Assembly (NCBI GenBank): GCA_963753815.1
Contig: CAVWDU010000007.1
Location: 1-64,000 of the forward strand
Origin: CAVWDU01 sp963753815
GTDB taxonomy: Bacteria > Pseudomonadota > Gammaproteobacteria > Pseudomonadales > Halieaceae
DNA length: 64,000 bases
Reading direction: 5' to 3'
The notes beneath the pieces were generated by a model. The model was given only the letters and a program-made list of their open reading frames with translations, had not been told where the DNA came from and searched no databases. The position numbers and the translations under genes are program-made. Positions 35,247 to 44,033 of this stretch are shown here, in pieces. Within the stretch, counting starts at the first letter, position 1, and each line of letters starts with the position of its first letter.

Positions 35247-36006
35247 AATCGTCGAGACCGTACTGACGAAAAACGCGCTGGTCTGTGCGTTTCTCTTTGT
35301 TGGCGTGCTGGTTTGGGTTTCCTACTGGCTGTCAGACACGCTCTCGCGCGGCCACCTGCACGGATCCGCCGTGGCCATCTCGCTGGGGTTGGTACTGGCC
35401 TGGGTCGGCGGCGTGGCCACCGGGGGCAGCAATGGCGTTGCTGATTTCCCACTGCTTGCCGGCGTGGGCATCCTCGGCGGGGCGATGTTCCGGGATTTTG
35501 CGATCGTTGCGACAGCCTTCGGGGCAGACCTGCAGGCGATAAAACGCGCGGGTCTCGCCGGCGGGCTATCCATCCTGCTGGGCGTGGTCGTATCCTTCGC
35601 CGTAGGCGCGTGCGTGGCGCTGGCTTTCGGTTATCGGGACGCGGTGGCGATCAGTACGATCGGTGCCGGCGCCGCCACCTATATCGTGGGGCCCGTCACG
35701 GGCACCGCGCTGGGGGCCGACTCGGCGGTGATTGCGCTCAGCGTGGGCGCCGGGCTGATCAAGTCCGTGCTGGTGATGATTGGAACACCCCTGGTCGCGC
35801 CGATGATCGGCCTGGACAACCCGCGATCAGCCATGGTGTATGGCGGCCTCATGGGCACGACCAGTGGCGTTGCAGGCGGCCTCGCGGCTACCGACCCGGC
35901 GCTCGTGCCCTACGGCGCCATGACCGCAACTTTCTACACCGGCGTCGGCTGCCTGCTGGCGCCCTCGCTGTTGTTCCTGGCCGTCCGGGCGCTACTCGGC
36001 GGCTGA
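35236..36006 (+). CDS. madM: Malonate transporter subunit MadM
   Basis: The protein is 256 residues with seven or eight hydrophobic helices. HGSAVAISLGLVLAWVGGVA, GGAMFRDFAIVATAFGADL and MVYGGLMGTTSGVAGGLAAT match MadM. I chose the ATG at 35236. The longer open frame upstream is the madL antisense frame. It completes the carrier with MadL. It is the last gene of the amidase-madL-madM operon. Confidence 0.9.
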   Translation: MIAEIVETVLTKNALVCAFLFVGVLVWVSYWLSDTLSRGHLHGSAVAISLGLVLAWVGGVATGGSNGVADFPLLAGVGILGGAMFRDFAIVATAFGADLQAIKRAGLAGGLSILLGVVVSFAVGACVALAFGYRDAVAISTIGAGAATYIVGPVTGTALGADSAVIALSVGAGLIKSVLVMIGTPLVAPMIGLDNPRSAMVYGGLMGTTSGVAGGLAATDPALVPYGAMTATFYTGVGCLLAPSLLFLAVRALLGG

Positions 36007-36059
36007 GCCCGTTTTCGTGTTGACTCCCAACCCGGCGGCAAAGCTTGAGAACCGCGATC

Positions 36060-36708
36060 ATGTACAGATCATTGGCAATTGGCATAACGGTCGCGGCCGC
36101 CTGGCTGCCCCCGCTTCAGGCCGCGACCGCAGACGACGGCCCAGGCTCAGAATCAAAACGCTTGCCCAAAACCGTGCCGGTGCTGGATGGCGCACCGCCC
36201 GAGGGCTTCACAATCGGTAAGGGCAAAACGGCCTACAATGCGTCGATCGACGGGTCCATCTACCGCGTCAACCTGAGCACCGGCGAAGGTGACGTACTAG
36301 TGCCCGTCGAACCCGGCTTCGACCTGCTGGCCGGGAACTGCTTCAAGCTCGGTTTACGGCTCGACCCCCCGCACTAACTACCTGTTCGTCGCCGGGTGCC
36401 AGGTCGGCAATGCCTACGTGTTCGATGCGGACACCGGCGCAGAAATCACCCAGTACCAGCTGGCTTCGTTCGGCACGGTCATCAACGACGTGGCGATCAC
36501 CAAGCGGGCCGTATACTTCACTGATTTCACCGGCCCTTTCCTCTATCAGCTGCCCCTGTCCAGCAACGGCGCCTTGCCGGGTAGCGGTGCCACCAATGCA
36601 ATCCCGCTGATGGGCAACGACGCCAACGATCCCCTGGGTACACCACAGACCGCCAATGCCATCGTCTCCATGGCCAATGGCAAGACATTGATCAAGTGGG
36701 TTCCGTGA
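36060..36708 (+). pseudogene. Exported beta-propeller (SMP-30/NHL-like), frameshifted and truncated
   Basis: The ATG at 36060 opens a signal peptide (MYRSLAIGITVAAAWLPPLQ) and a propeller-like sequence (GKTAYNASIDGSIYRVNLST). The frame breaks in a run of six C (36365-36370). Dropping one C restores LRLDPRTNYLFVAGCQVGNA and continues VFDADTGAEITQYQLASFG to MANGKTLIKWVP. About 215 codons remain against roughly 320-350 for the family, so the C-terminal third is missing too. Confidence 0.75.
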
Positions 36709-36789
36709 CCCAGTTACAGCGCTGTGATTGCGCCCGGCTCGCCCTGTCCAGCGGCGCCGGGGACTCCCCGGTAGATGGGAGGAAGCGGG

Positions 36790-38136
36790 TTAGAGCTCAC
36801 AGCCGTCGGCCTCGATGTCCGTGTCGGGCAAAGAAGCGGCCAGGTCGGTGATCTGGCCGCAGGACAGCTCGGGGTTACGCCTCAGGTCGAGTCGTTCAAG
36901 GCCGGTGAGCGTCGCCAATGGGCGGATATCCGCAAGGCGATTTCCAGCCAGCTCCAGCTCGACCAGATCGACCAGTCCCGCGAGGGTTTGAACGTCCTCA
37001 AGCTGGTTGTCGGCCAGGTCGAGCCTACGCAACTGTCGCATCTCGCCGATCACACTGATATCCATGCCAATGTTGTAGTTGAACGCCAACGTAGTAAGCC
37101 TGGGCAGCCTCGACAGCGGGCTCACATCTTTCAAGAACAGGTACGGTTCGTCGATATCGTCCAGGTTCTGCATCCTGAACACCTCGAGGCTTTGCAGGTT
37201 CGCCAGGGGGCCGATATCAGACACACCGGAATCATAGACTTCAAGCGAGCGCAGATCGGGCAGTTGTGATATCGGCGTCAGATCCCGCAGCAAGAAGCCT
37301 CCCACTACCAACTCGGCCAGACCGGTCATGGTTGAGAGGGCATCAAGTTGCTCAATTGACGAACTGCCACTGACATCCAGCTTCTGTAGTTCTGTCAAAC
37401 CGGCGAGCGGCGCAAGATCAGCGAGCCGACCATTGTCACTGAGATTCAGTTCCACCAGGTTGAACAGCCCGCCCAACGGAGACAGATCAGCAAAATCGGA
37501 CTGCCCACTGATCGCGAGGATGCGCAGATTCGTCAGCTGGGTCAGTGCCGTAATATCGCTCACCTTGCCGGCCGGCCCGAAGTCGTAGATCGCGCCTTCG
37601 ATCAGCAGGGTTTCCAGTTGCGTGAGCTGGCCCAGAATGCTGATATCGCTGAAGCTGTCGATGTCTTCGTCACTATGCAGGGAAAGTACAGTCAACTGTC
37701 GCAGGCCGGCGAGGAACGACAAGTCGGTGAGCCGATTACCGGACCACCCGCCGAGTTCGAGGACGGTCAACCCCGTCAAGCCGGACAATGGTGTGGCATC
37801 CCGGATTGCATTGAACTTGAAATTGATACCTGACAGCTTCGGTGGCTCTACCTCCGCAAAAACCTCCAGGCCCTCCAGTGACCGGATGGCGCGTTCGGGC
37901 TCGAAATCGTTGGCGCAATCCAGCGCGGTGACTTCGTCTGTGAAAGTCCACCCGTTCGTGGCAGCCGAACGCGATACGCAATCCGCGAGATTCTGGTCGG
38001 GGAAGAGCAGGTCTGCGACCCGGATAGATGTCCCTGCGCCCGGATCATCACCCGGCATCGCTCGCCGGTCGGGACTGTCGCTGCATGCAGAGAGCGCCGC
38101 CAGCAGGACGCACAATACAATCAAATTCCTCGACAA
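36790..38136 (-). CDS. Leucine-rich-repeat lipoprotein
   Basis: The protein is 448 residues with a lipoprotein signal (VLCVLLAALSAC, lipid Cys at about 18). From about residue 80 it is a chain of internalin-type leucine-rich repeats of 22-24 residues (for example LTDLSFLAGLRQLTVLSLHS and LADLAPLAGLTELQKLDVSG). LRR lipoproteins usually mediate protein binding at the cell surface. The start is a TTG at 38136 just after AGGAGGTGA, an unusually short spacing. A signal for export to the outer membrane is likely, but the side it faces is unknown. Confidence 0.85.
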   Translation of the reverse strand: MSRNLIVLCVLLAALSACSDSPDRRAMPGDDPGAGTSIRVADLLFPDQNLADCVSRSAATNGWTFTDEVTALDCANDFEPERAIRSLEGLEVFAEVEPPKLSGINFKFNAIRDATPLSGLTGLTVLELGGWSGNRLTDLSFLAGLRQLTVLSLHSDEDIDSFSDISILGQLTQLETLLIEGAIYDFGPAGKVSDITALTQLTNLRILAISGQSDFADLSPLGGLFNLVELNLSDNGRLADLAPLAGLTELQKLDVSGSSSIEQLDALSTMTGLAELVVGGFLLRDLTPISQLPDLRSLEVYDSGVSDIGPLANLQSLEVFRMQNLDDIDEPYLFLKDVSPLSRLPRLTTLAFNYNIGMDISVIGEMRQLRRLDLADNQLEDVQTLAGLVDLVELELAGNRLADIRPLATLTGLERLDLRRNPELSCGQITDLAASLPDTDIEADGCEL

Positions 38137-38488
38137 TCACCTCCTGCCCCGGCTACGCGGGCGAAAAAGCTGGAGACGGCGATCGTGGGACTGATATCAA
38201 CCGGGTTAATCGCTCGACTGGCCATCAACAACTATCCACGTACCGCCGGGCCGCCTGGATCACTGGCGGCTTTTACTTTCCGCGAAAGCTTGCCCGCTGC
38301 CGATACTGGCCCTGTGGAGCCTGGTACCGGCGCTCTCGCCATGACCCACCGCGACGACGAAATCGCAAGAGCCCGGGCTGCCCGCACGAGCCGTAAAATC
38401 ACAATAGCTCTAAAGCAGACGGGTCGCCAGGGGAACCATTGCGCAACTGGCGTGACCAATAGACACGTCAATCGGAAGGAGCAGACCC
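38137..38488. other. Divergent intergenic region, nothing recognised
   Basis: The region lies between the LRR lipoprotein (minus) and the YHS-domain gene (plus). Open frames here have no family features. A strong AAGGAG (38476-38481) serves the YHS gene. Confidence 0.45.
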
Positions 38489-38941
38489 TTGCGCTACCTA
38501 CTGTCGCTTTTACTGCTGTCACTCTTGAGCATCAATCTCTCCGCCCGGGATGCACCCTCGGTCCATTCCTGTGCCGTCGACAACATTGCCGTAGGTGGCT
38601 ACGACCTGGTGAGCTATCACCAGGATGACGGTCCGGTGTCTGGCAGCGCAGAGTTTGCCGAGAAACACGGCACCCTCACCTACCTGTTCAGCAGCGCGGC
38701 TAATCGCGACACATTCCGTGCCGACCCGGAGCAGTACCTGCCGACCTACCAGGGTTGGTGCGCCGCGACGATGGCCATGGGTCGATTGGCCTGCCCGGAC
38801 TACACCAACTTCAAGATCGAGGACGGACGCCTGCTCCTGTTTGAACTCGCGGGATTCACCAACGGCAGGTCATTGTGGGACAGCGACCCCCGTGGCTTTC
38901 GCGACCGTGCCGACGCCAACTTCAAGAAACTCGTCAGGTAG
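38489..38941 (+). CDS. YHS-domain protein, exported
   Basis: The protein is 150 residues from a TTG at 38489, preceded by AAGGAG. After a signal peptide (about 1-19) comes a YHS-type fold: AVGGYDLVSYHQDDGP, then FSSAANRDTFRADPEQYLPT and YQGWCAATMAMG. YHS domains are thought to bind metal. The following TAXI-type gene starts four bases after the stop, so the two are translationally coupled and probably work together. Confidence 0.85.
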   Translation: MRYLLSLLLLSLLSINLSARDAPSVHSCAVDNIAVGGYDLVSYHQDDGPVSGSAEFAEKHGTLTYLFSSAANRDTFRADPEQYLPTYQGWCAATMAMGRLACPDYTNFKIEDGRLLLFELAGFTNGRSLWDSDPRGFRDRADANFKKLVR

Positions 38942-38944
38942 CCG

Positions 38945-40144
38945 ATGCGCTGGCGGTGGTCGCTGCTCCTGGCACTGGCGTTTGTCGCAGACGCCGGCGC
39001 TGCCCTGCGGCTGGGTATTCACGCTGACGAGCCCGCTCCCACGATCGCCAATCTCCTGGCACGGCGTCTGCCCGACTCACTGAGGGTCGAAGTCACTGTG
39101 TTCCAGGATGCGCGAGCTACCGCAGCTGCCCTGAGGGACGGTGACCTTGACCTGGCCTTCGTGGAGGAACCCATCGATCCCCTGGAGGGGGCGGAAGTCG
39201 TCAGTGCAATCTATCCCTCGGCATTGCATATACTTTTCCCCGCAGCAAGCCCGGCGACTTCGTTGGTGGACATACTCAGCGCGCCCGCTATCTGGGCGGG
39301 GGCCGTCGGCGGTATCGGCCAGTCGCTGGCGCGAGGCCTTGCCGGGGACTACGACGTAGGCAGGGTCGAGTTGCTGCCGGACCCCTGGTCGCGGGAACCA
39401 CAGGTTTACTTCATGTTTGGCGGTCTCCTGGAGCGTGACGCCTTGTCCCGGCTGGAAGGCTATCGGTTGTATAGCCTCGATGAGGTAGCCCAGATCGGGC
39501 TCGGTAGCGTGGCCGAGGGTATCGCCCTGCGCTACGCCAACCTGCGCCCTTTCGTGCTGCCTGCGCAGCTCTATCCCGGGTTGTCCGACCAGCCGGCGCT
39601 GACCCTGACGGTGAACACCCTGCTGGTCGCCACGGCTGGGCTGTCTGATGGCCAGGGCTACGAACTCGCCATGGTCGTGGACCGCCTGCGTCCGGAGATC
39701 GCCTCGGTGTACCCCCTTGCCGGCCTCGCCGAGTTCAGCCCTTCACAAGACATCTCCCGCGCCCTGCCGCTACACGCCGGCGCGCAACGCTACGCAGACC
39801 GGGAACAGCCCGGTCTCATCGAACGTTACGCCGAGTTCGTTGGCGCGACCGTTACAGTGGGGATCGGAGTCATTACCCTCTGCGTGGCGCTGTATCGCCG
39901 TCGCCGCCAGGCGCGTAAGGACAGGCTGGACTCTTACTACCTGCAGGCGCTGCAGTGGCGCTCCGTTCTGAGCTCACAGCAGCAAGCGCCGGCCAAGGTT
40001 GCCACGGAAGTCCACAGCCTGCAGGAGGAAGTGTTCGGCCTGCTGATCGCAGAGCGCATCGACGCCGACACAGCGCTACTCGCGTTCATGAACCTGACCA
40101 ACCAGTTGTTACGCGAGGCGGCAGCCGCCGGCGGGATTCAGTGA
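38945..40144 (+). CDS. TAXI-family solute-binding protein with C-terminal membrane helix
   Basis: The protein is 399 residues. A signal peptide (about 1-20) is followed by a periplasmic binding domain of the TAXI type (LRLGIHADEPAPTIANLLAR, GGIGQSLARGLAGDYDVG). A membrane helix lies near 300-320 (GATVTVGIGVITLCVALYRR), and a cytoplasmic helical tail of about 75 residues follows. TAXI proteins normally deliver substrates to a TRAP carrier, but no TRAP membrane subunit is nearby. The anchored form may act as a sensor (inference). Confidence 0.8.
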   Translation: MRWRWSLLLALAFVADAGAALRLGIHADEPAPTIANLLARRLPDSLRVEVTVFQDARATAAALRDGDLDLAFVEEPIDPLEGAEVVSAIYPSALHILFPAASPATSLVDILSAPAIWAGAVGGIGQSLARGLAGDYDVGRVELLPDPWSREPQVYFMFGGLLERDALSRLEGYRLYSLDEVAQIGLGSVAEGIALRYANLRPFVLPAQLYPGLSDQPALTLTVNTLLVATAGLSDGQGYELAMVVDRLRPEIASVYPLAGLAEFSPSQDISRALPLHAGAQRYADREQPGLIERYAEFVGATVTVGIGVITLCVALYRRRRQARKDRLDSYYLQALQWRSVLSSQQQAPAKVATEVHSLQEEVFGLLIAERIDADTALLAFMNLTNQLLREAAAAGGIQ

Positions 40145-40257
40145 AGCTCCCGACACAGCCTGCAGCGCGGGTGGGCGACCGTTTATTACCACCTGGCGTT
40201 GCTTCCTGGCGAATCGACCTCCCGGTGCGCCGCCGACTGGAAAGGCCGAACAAGCGC

Positions 40258-42594
40258 TCAGGGAACCCAGGCGGGACAGCCACCGTCGATCATCTGGGGT
40301 TCCAGGTCGCTCTGCAGCGTGTACCACGCGTCAAAAAGGGCTGCGGCGAAGGGGTTCTGTCCCCGCGCAGGTGGCTCACCGCGGCGCCGACCGTCGTACT
40401 GGCCAATCCAGCCCTGGCTGATGCCGGTGTTGCAGGTCTGGCTGATCATCCGCTCAACCGTGGCTGCACTCGACCGCAACGGAAAGGTCTCACCGACGAT
40501 GACAGGTCTGTCGGGGGCCAACGCAGCCAGCTCTGCCACCAGTTCGATCTTGGCCTGCCCGTTATCCTCGGCGTCCGGGTAAAGGTGCGGGCTGATAAAG
40601 CTCAGCTGCTCCAGGACGCGTGACGTCTTGAAATGCTTACAGACTTTTGGACTGCCACCCGTGCCGATGGTAATCAAATGACGCGTATCAATCTGGAAAG
40701 GTCCCATGCGACGAACGGCCTTGATCATTTTCCTCGTCCATCGCGCCGCCAGCTTGTCCCGATTCCGCGTCCCCCGATCGCGCACGATCCGCTGCACGAA
40801 ACACTTGCCATGTTTACCGATCTCCGGGTTTTCGCCAAATGCACAGTACGCGTCGTGCGGCACACCGCCCCATTCCGCCAACCCGTCTTCACCCTCGGCA
40901 TCGCCGGTCGCCGGCTCGCTGATCAGGTCGTAGGCAAACACTCCGGGGCTGTATCGAAGCGCCTTGGCGACGTTGCGCCACCATAGCGCCTGGCTTGCCC
41001 AGTGAGCTTTCTCGGATTGCTCGGCAATCCACCGTGGATTATCCGCGGGGTAATGGTAGGCGAGCCCCGTGAGCATGACGTACAGGCCCCGGTCTTCGAC
41101 TCTCTCGATGAGGCGGGCGACCATTGCCACTGCATGACGATCGATGGTGTTGCCGTCCCGTAGCAGTGTGTGCAGCTGCAGATGCAGCCGGATGCTGTTG
41201 AGACCACCGTCGGGGGTGAGTTCCAGGAGCTTTGCCAGATCCTCCTCGATCAGTGTCAGACCCGCGTCGTCGTACATCAGGTCTTCGAAAATCGCGTTGG
41301 GATCATCAGCCTGATAGGGGCGAACAAGGTTATTGCCCCACGGCACAAACTGCTCACCACTCTCCTTGACCAGAATCCCGGGCCGCGCCGGATCGATCTG
41401 GATCCACTCCAGCGACGTCGCCGGCGACGTAGTCAAGGCGAGCGCTTCGGTACAGTACGAGGCGTTGTCATCTTCAGTCCAACAGGCGCGGTAATCGTAC
41501 TCGACGCCTGGCTGCAATCCATAAACCCACTCCTCAACGACACCAGTAGCCTCACCGGCGACGGGTTGGAACGGCGTGCGCGGCACGAAAACCCAGCTTT
41601 CGAGCGCCACCGGTTTGTACTCGAATCTGAGCTTGCCGGCAGCACCCCGGGCTGAGCCCGTGACCGTGAGACGGGCCCAGTAACGACCCACATCGCCACT
41701 CACCACCGGCTCGACGCGAAAATCCATGGTTGGATTTTGCACGCCGTCCAGGTACCGACAGATCGGAAAAATCGAGTAATAAAACGGGTCCGCGCACAAC
41801 GGTTCCAGTCCTTCCGGATCGATGTCGCCCACTGCCCCGGTGGCAAGGCTGGCAAGTCGGGTAACCTGCGTAAGTACGACCCGCTTGTCCGCCCTGTATT
41901 CAGCCGCGGTGGGATCGAGCCAGTGGGGGCGCTCGTTCAAATCCAGATCCATCAACACAGGCACTTCCCGCGGGCCCGGGGCCAGCACCGGTATCTCTGC
42001 CTTCACCGGCTTGTTGAACGTGATTACCGGATTGGAGGAAAATCCGCCAAGATAGCGCATGCTACTCAAGGCATGGACGTGGTTCTTCAATGCGGTTTTC
42101 ACCGTGTTCGGACTGAGCCCAGCAAGAGTGATGTCGACGGGTGCGTCCACAGCCCCTTCGGGTACTTCCAGCACCACACCGTTGAGAAACTCGAAACGCC
42201 CCCCGGCTGCGGTGAGCGTATGGGAGGCATCCGCATGGATGCTGCGAAACGCCGGCTGCAGGTAAAACTCCTCGTCGCCGCTGAGGAAGGCTTCCAGTAC
42301 CGGGTTGTCCTCGAAGCCGGCTGTCGCAAGGCGACAGGGACCGGTATCACCGCCACAGAAATGCCGGTGTGCCTGTTGCCACTGCTGGAACCGGTACCCC
42401 TCGTCCGCCACCGCAACAAAGGTCTCGTCGAAGAACAGGTCCACCACGTCCACGGTACAGGTTGCTCCGGATGCGCAGCTCAAAGTGCCAGACTGAGTCT
42501 CCACCCGACCACCCTCGGGAACGAAAATCTCCACGCGACAGCCGATCAGCATCACTGCCAGGGCAAGCATCAACAGGCAACGTCGCGCCGACAC
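40258..42594 (-). CDS. Multidomain lipoprotein with GH5-like catalytic domain
   Basis: The protein is 778 residues from the GTG at 42594 (AGGAG six bases upstream). Lipobox LAVMLIGC. Then, in order: an InlB-type beta-repeat with paired Cys (about 15-75), a ZU5-like domain (about 95-150, GGRFEFLNGVVLEVPEGAVD), a fibronectin-like region (about 270-390) and a GH5-type TIM barrel (about 400-770). Likely catalytic acids are Glu in YDLISEPATGD and Glu in PVIVGETFPL. The usual NEP is SEP here. Predicted role: surface glycan hydrolysis, though activity is uncertain because of that change. Confidence 0.78.
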   Translation of the reverse strand: MSARRCLLMLALAVMLIGCRVEIFVPEGGRVETQSGTLSCASGATCTVDVVDLFFDETFVAVADEGYRFQQWQQAHRHFCGGDTGPCRLATAGFEDNPVLEAFLSGDEEFYLQPAFRSIHADASHTLTAAGGRFEFLNGVVLEVPEGAVDAPVDITLAGLSPNTVKTALKNHVHALSSMRYLGGFSSNPVITFNKPVKAEIPVLAPGPREVPVLMDLDLNERPHWLDPTAAEYRADKRVVLTQVTRLASLATGAVGDIDPEGLEPLCADPFYYSIFPICRYLDGVQNPTMDFRVEPVVSGDVGRYWARLTVTGSARGAAGKLRFEYKPVALESWVFVPRTPFQPVAGEATGVVEEWVYGLQPGVEYDYRACWTEDDNASYCTEALALTTSPATSLEWIQIDPARPGILVKESGEQFVPWGNNLVRPYQADDPNAIFEDLMYDDAGLTLIEEDLAKLLELTPDGGLNSIRLHLQLHTLLRDGNTIDRHAVAMVARLIERVEDRGLYVMLTGLAYHYPADNPRWIAEQSEKAHWASQALWWRNVAKALRYSPGVFAYDLISEPATGDAEGEDGLAEWGGVPHDAYCAFGENPEIGKHGKCFVQRIVRDRGTRNRDKLAARWTRKMIKAVRRMGPFQIDTRHLITIGTGGSPKVCKHFKTSRVLEQLSFISPHLYPDAEDNGQAKIELVAELAALAPDRPVIVGETFPLRSSAATVERMISQTCNTGISQGWIGQYDGRRRGEPPARGQNPFAAALFDAWYTLQSDLEPQMIDGGCPAWVP

Positions 42595-42854
42595 TGAATT
42601 CTCCTGTATTCCACACACATCTCCATTGTACACCTACGATTTATATGGCTTATATGATCGCGGTCATTGACGCCGTCGAACTCTGTCCCGAAAAGCGGGA
42701 CCGCAGGGACCATCGCCAGGTTCCGCCGCACTCACAGAACGGGGTTATCTGCGCCTGCCGCCTGAGGAGCCGTCTGGCCAGGGCGGAGGGCGCGTGAGGG
42801 GGCTGGCGAACTCGTGTACGATACCGCGCATTCAACTCCACAGGATTATCCTGG

Positions 42855-43454
42855 ATGATTGCTAGGGCATGCCGGCGCACTGGCGGGGTCATCCTGCTGG
42901 CCTTCATCCTGACGCTGCTCCCGGGCGCCGCTGGCGCGGATGATCTGCCCGCGATGCCGGGCGCGGGCCCGCGGGATATATGGGTGATGGTGGACACCGC
43001 ATCACTGACCCTGTCACTGATGCAGGGTGATGCAGTGCTGCTGCGCTACGACAACATCGCCATCGGCAGTCGCGGCGCCACCTGGAGTAAGCAAACCCGG
43101 GACGAGAAGACACCCATGGGCGACTTCCGCATCAACGAAATCCGGGTCAGCGAGCGTTTCCGACTGTTCCTTTCCCTGGACTACCCGAACATGCAACACG
43201 CCAAGCGCGCGCTGCAGGAAGGCCGGCTCACTGCGGGCGAATACCAGGAGATAGAGCAGGCCCGGTCGAAGGGGGTACCCCCTCCCCAGGACACGCCGCT
43301 CGGCGGGCATCTGGGCATCCATGGACTGGGTTCAGGCGACCGCGAGATTCACGACCAGGTAAACTGGACCGACGGTTGCATCGCCCTGACCAACGAGCAG
43401 GTGGAGGAACTTGCGGCCCTGATCACCCGCGGCACCGTGGTGCGCATTCGCTGA
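42855..43454 (+). CDS. L,D-transpeptidase (YkuD), exported
   Basis: The protein is 199 residues with a signal peptide (about 1-30). The YkuD catalytic core is visible: LGIHGLGSGDR (His) and NWTDGCIALTNEQVEEL (catalytic Cys; DGC replaces the usual HGC). KTPMGDFRINE is typical. These enzymes crosslink peptidoglycan stem peptides or attach lipoproteins to them. It lies just upstream of an Lpp-like gene, with a second L,D-transpeptidase on its other side. Confidence 0.9.
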   Translation: MIARACRRTGGVILLAFILTLLPGAAGADDLPAMPGAGPRDIWVMVDTASLTLSLMQGDAVLLRYDNIAIGSRGATWSKQTRDEKTPMGDFRINEIRVSERFRLFLSLDYPNMQHAKRALQEGRLTAGEYQEIEQARSKGVPPPQDTPLGGHLGIHGLGSGDREIHDQVNWTDGCIALTNEQVEELAALITRGTVVRIR

Positions 43455-43747
43455 GCACAGCAATGGTACAGGGCTGCTTATCAATGGCTATGCGCTCAGG
43501 CTTTGGACGCTTCAGAGCTCCGCTGAGCGCGATTGCCATTATTCAGAGGTGCCCTAGAGATATCGGTAAGACATCGTGGCTGGAGCCTGTTCGGTCAGCG
43601 GGGGTAAAGCATGCAAGGGCAGCAGGGGGTCACCGGAAAAATCCCGTTGTCGAGCGAGACTTTATATCGCAAGATGACGCTTCCGGCATACACGAATAAC
43701 CCACTGGGCCGGGACCAAGGACCATAATCAAAAGAGGAGTATGGATC
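43455..43747. other. Leader region of the Lpp-like gene
   Basis: This 293-bp gap has no gene. It ends in AGAGGAG (43732-43738), a strong ribosome binding site for the Lpp-like gene, as expected for a very abundant protein. Confidence 0.5.
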
Positions 43748-44014
43748 ATGAACAGGTTTGCAAGAATGACGTCCAAGGGGGCAATGGTAGCCGCGCTGGT
43801 GGCGTCCGCCGGTTGCGCCTCAACGGGGGATATTGACGCCCTGCGGGTAGAAGTGGACAGGGCCAACGCCGCCGCGAGCCAGGCCGCTGCGGACGCCGCA
43901 AGCGCCCGTCAGGACGCGGCCGCGGCAAGAGCGGCAGCGGAAACCGCCGCCGACACCGCTCGCGACACCAACGAAAAGCTGGATCGGATGTTCAAGAAAT
44001 CCATGTACAAGTAA
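43748..44014 (+). CDS. lpp: Braun-type (Lpp/OprI-like) outer-membrane lipoprotein
   Basis: The protein is 88 residues. The lipobox is LVASAGC (lipid Cys about 23). An Ala-rich heptad coiled coil (about 35-75, RANAAASQAAADAASARQDA) leads to a C-terminal Lys (KKSMYK), the residue that L,D-transpeptidases join to peptidoglycan. This is the Lpp/OprI architecture. Its place between two L,D-transpeptidase genes supports covalent anchoring of the outer membrane. Confidence 0.88.
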   Translation: MNRFARMTSKGAMVAALVASAGCASTGDIDALRVEVDRANAAASQAAADAASARQDAAAARAAAETAADTARDTNEKLDRMFKKSMYK

Positions 44015-44033
44015 GCGAACCGCCGCTACGTGA

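Noticed and set aside
36775..37269. 164-residue plus-strand frame
   Set aside because: Exact antisense of the LRR lipoprotein, whose repeats give a regular-looking shadow.
42640..42660. FNR/CRP-like site near ATGATCGCGGTCAT
   Set aside because: The half-sites match no consensus well enough and there is no supporting context.
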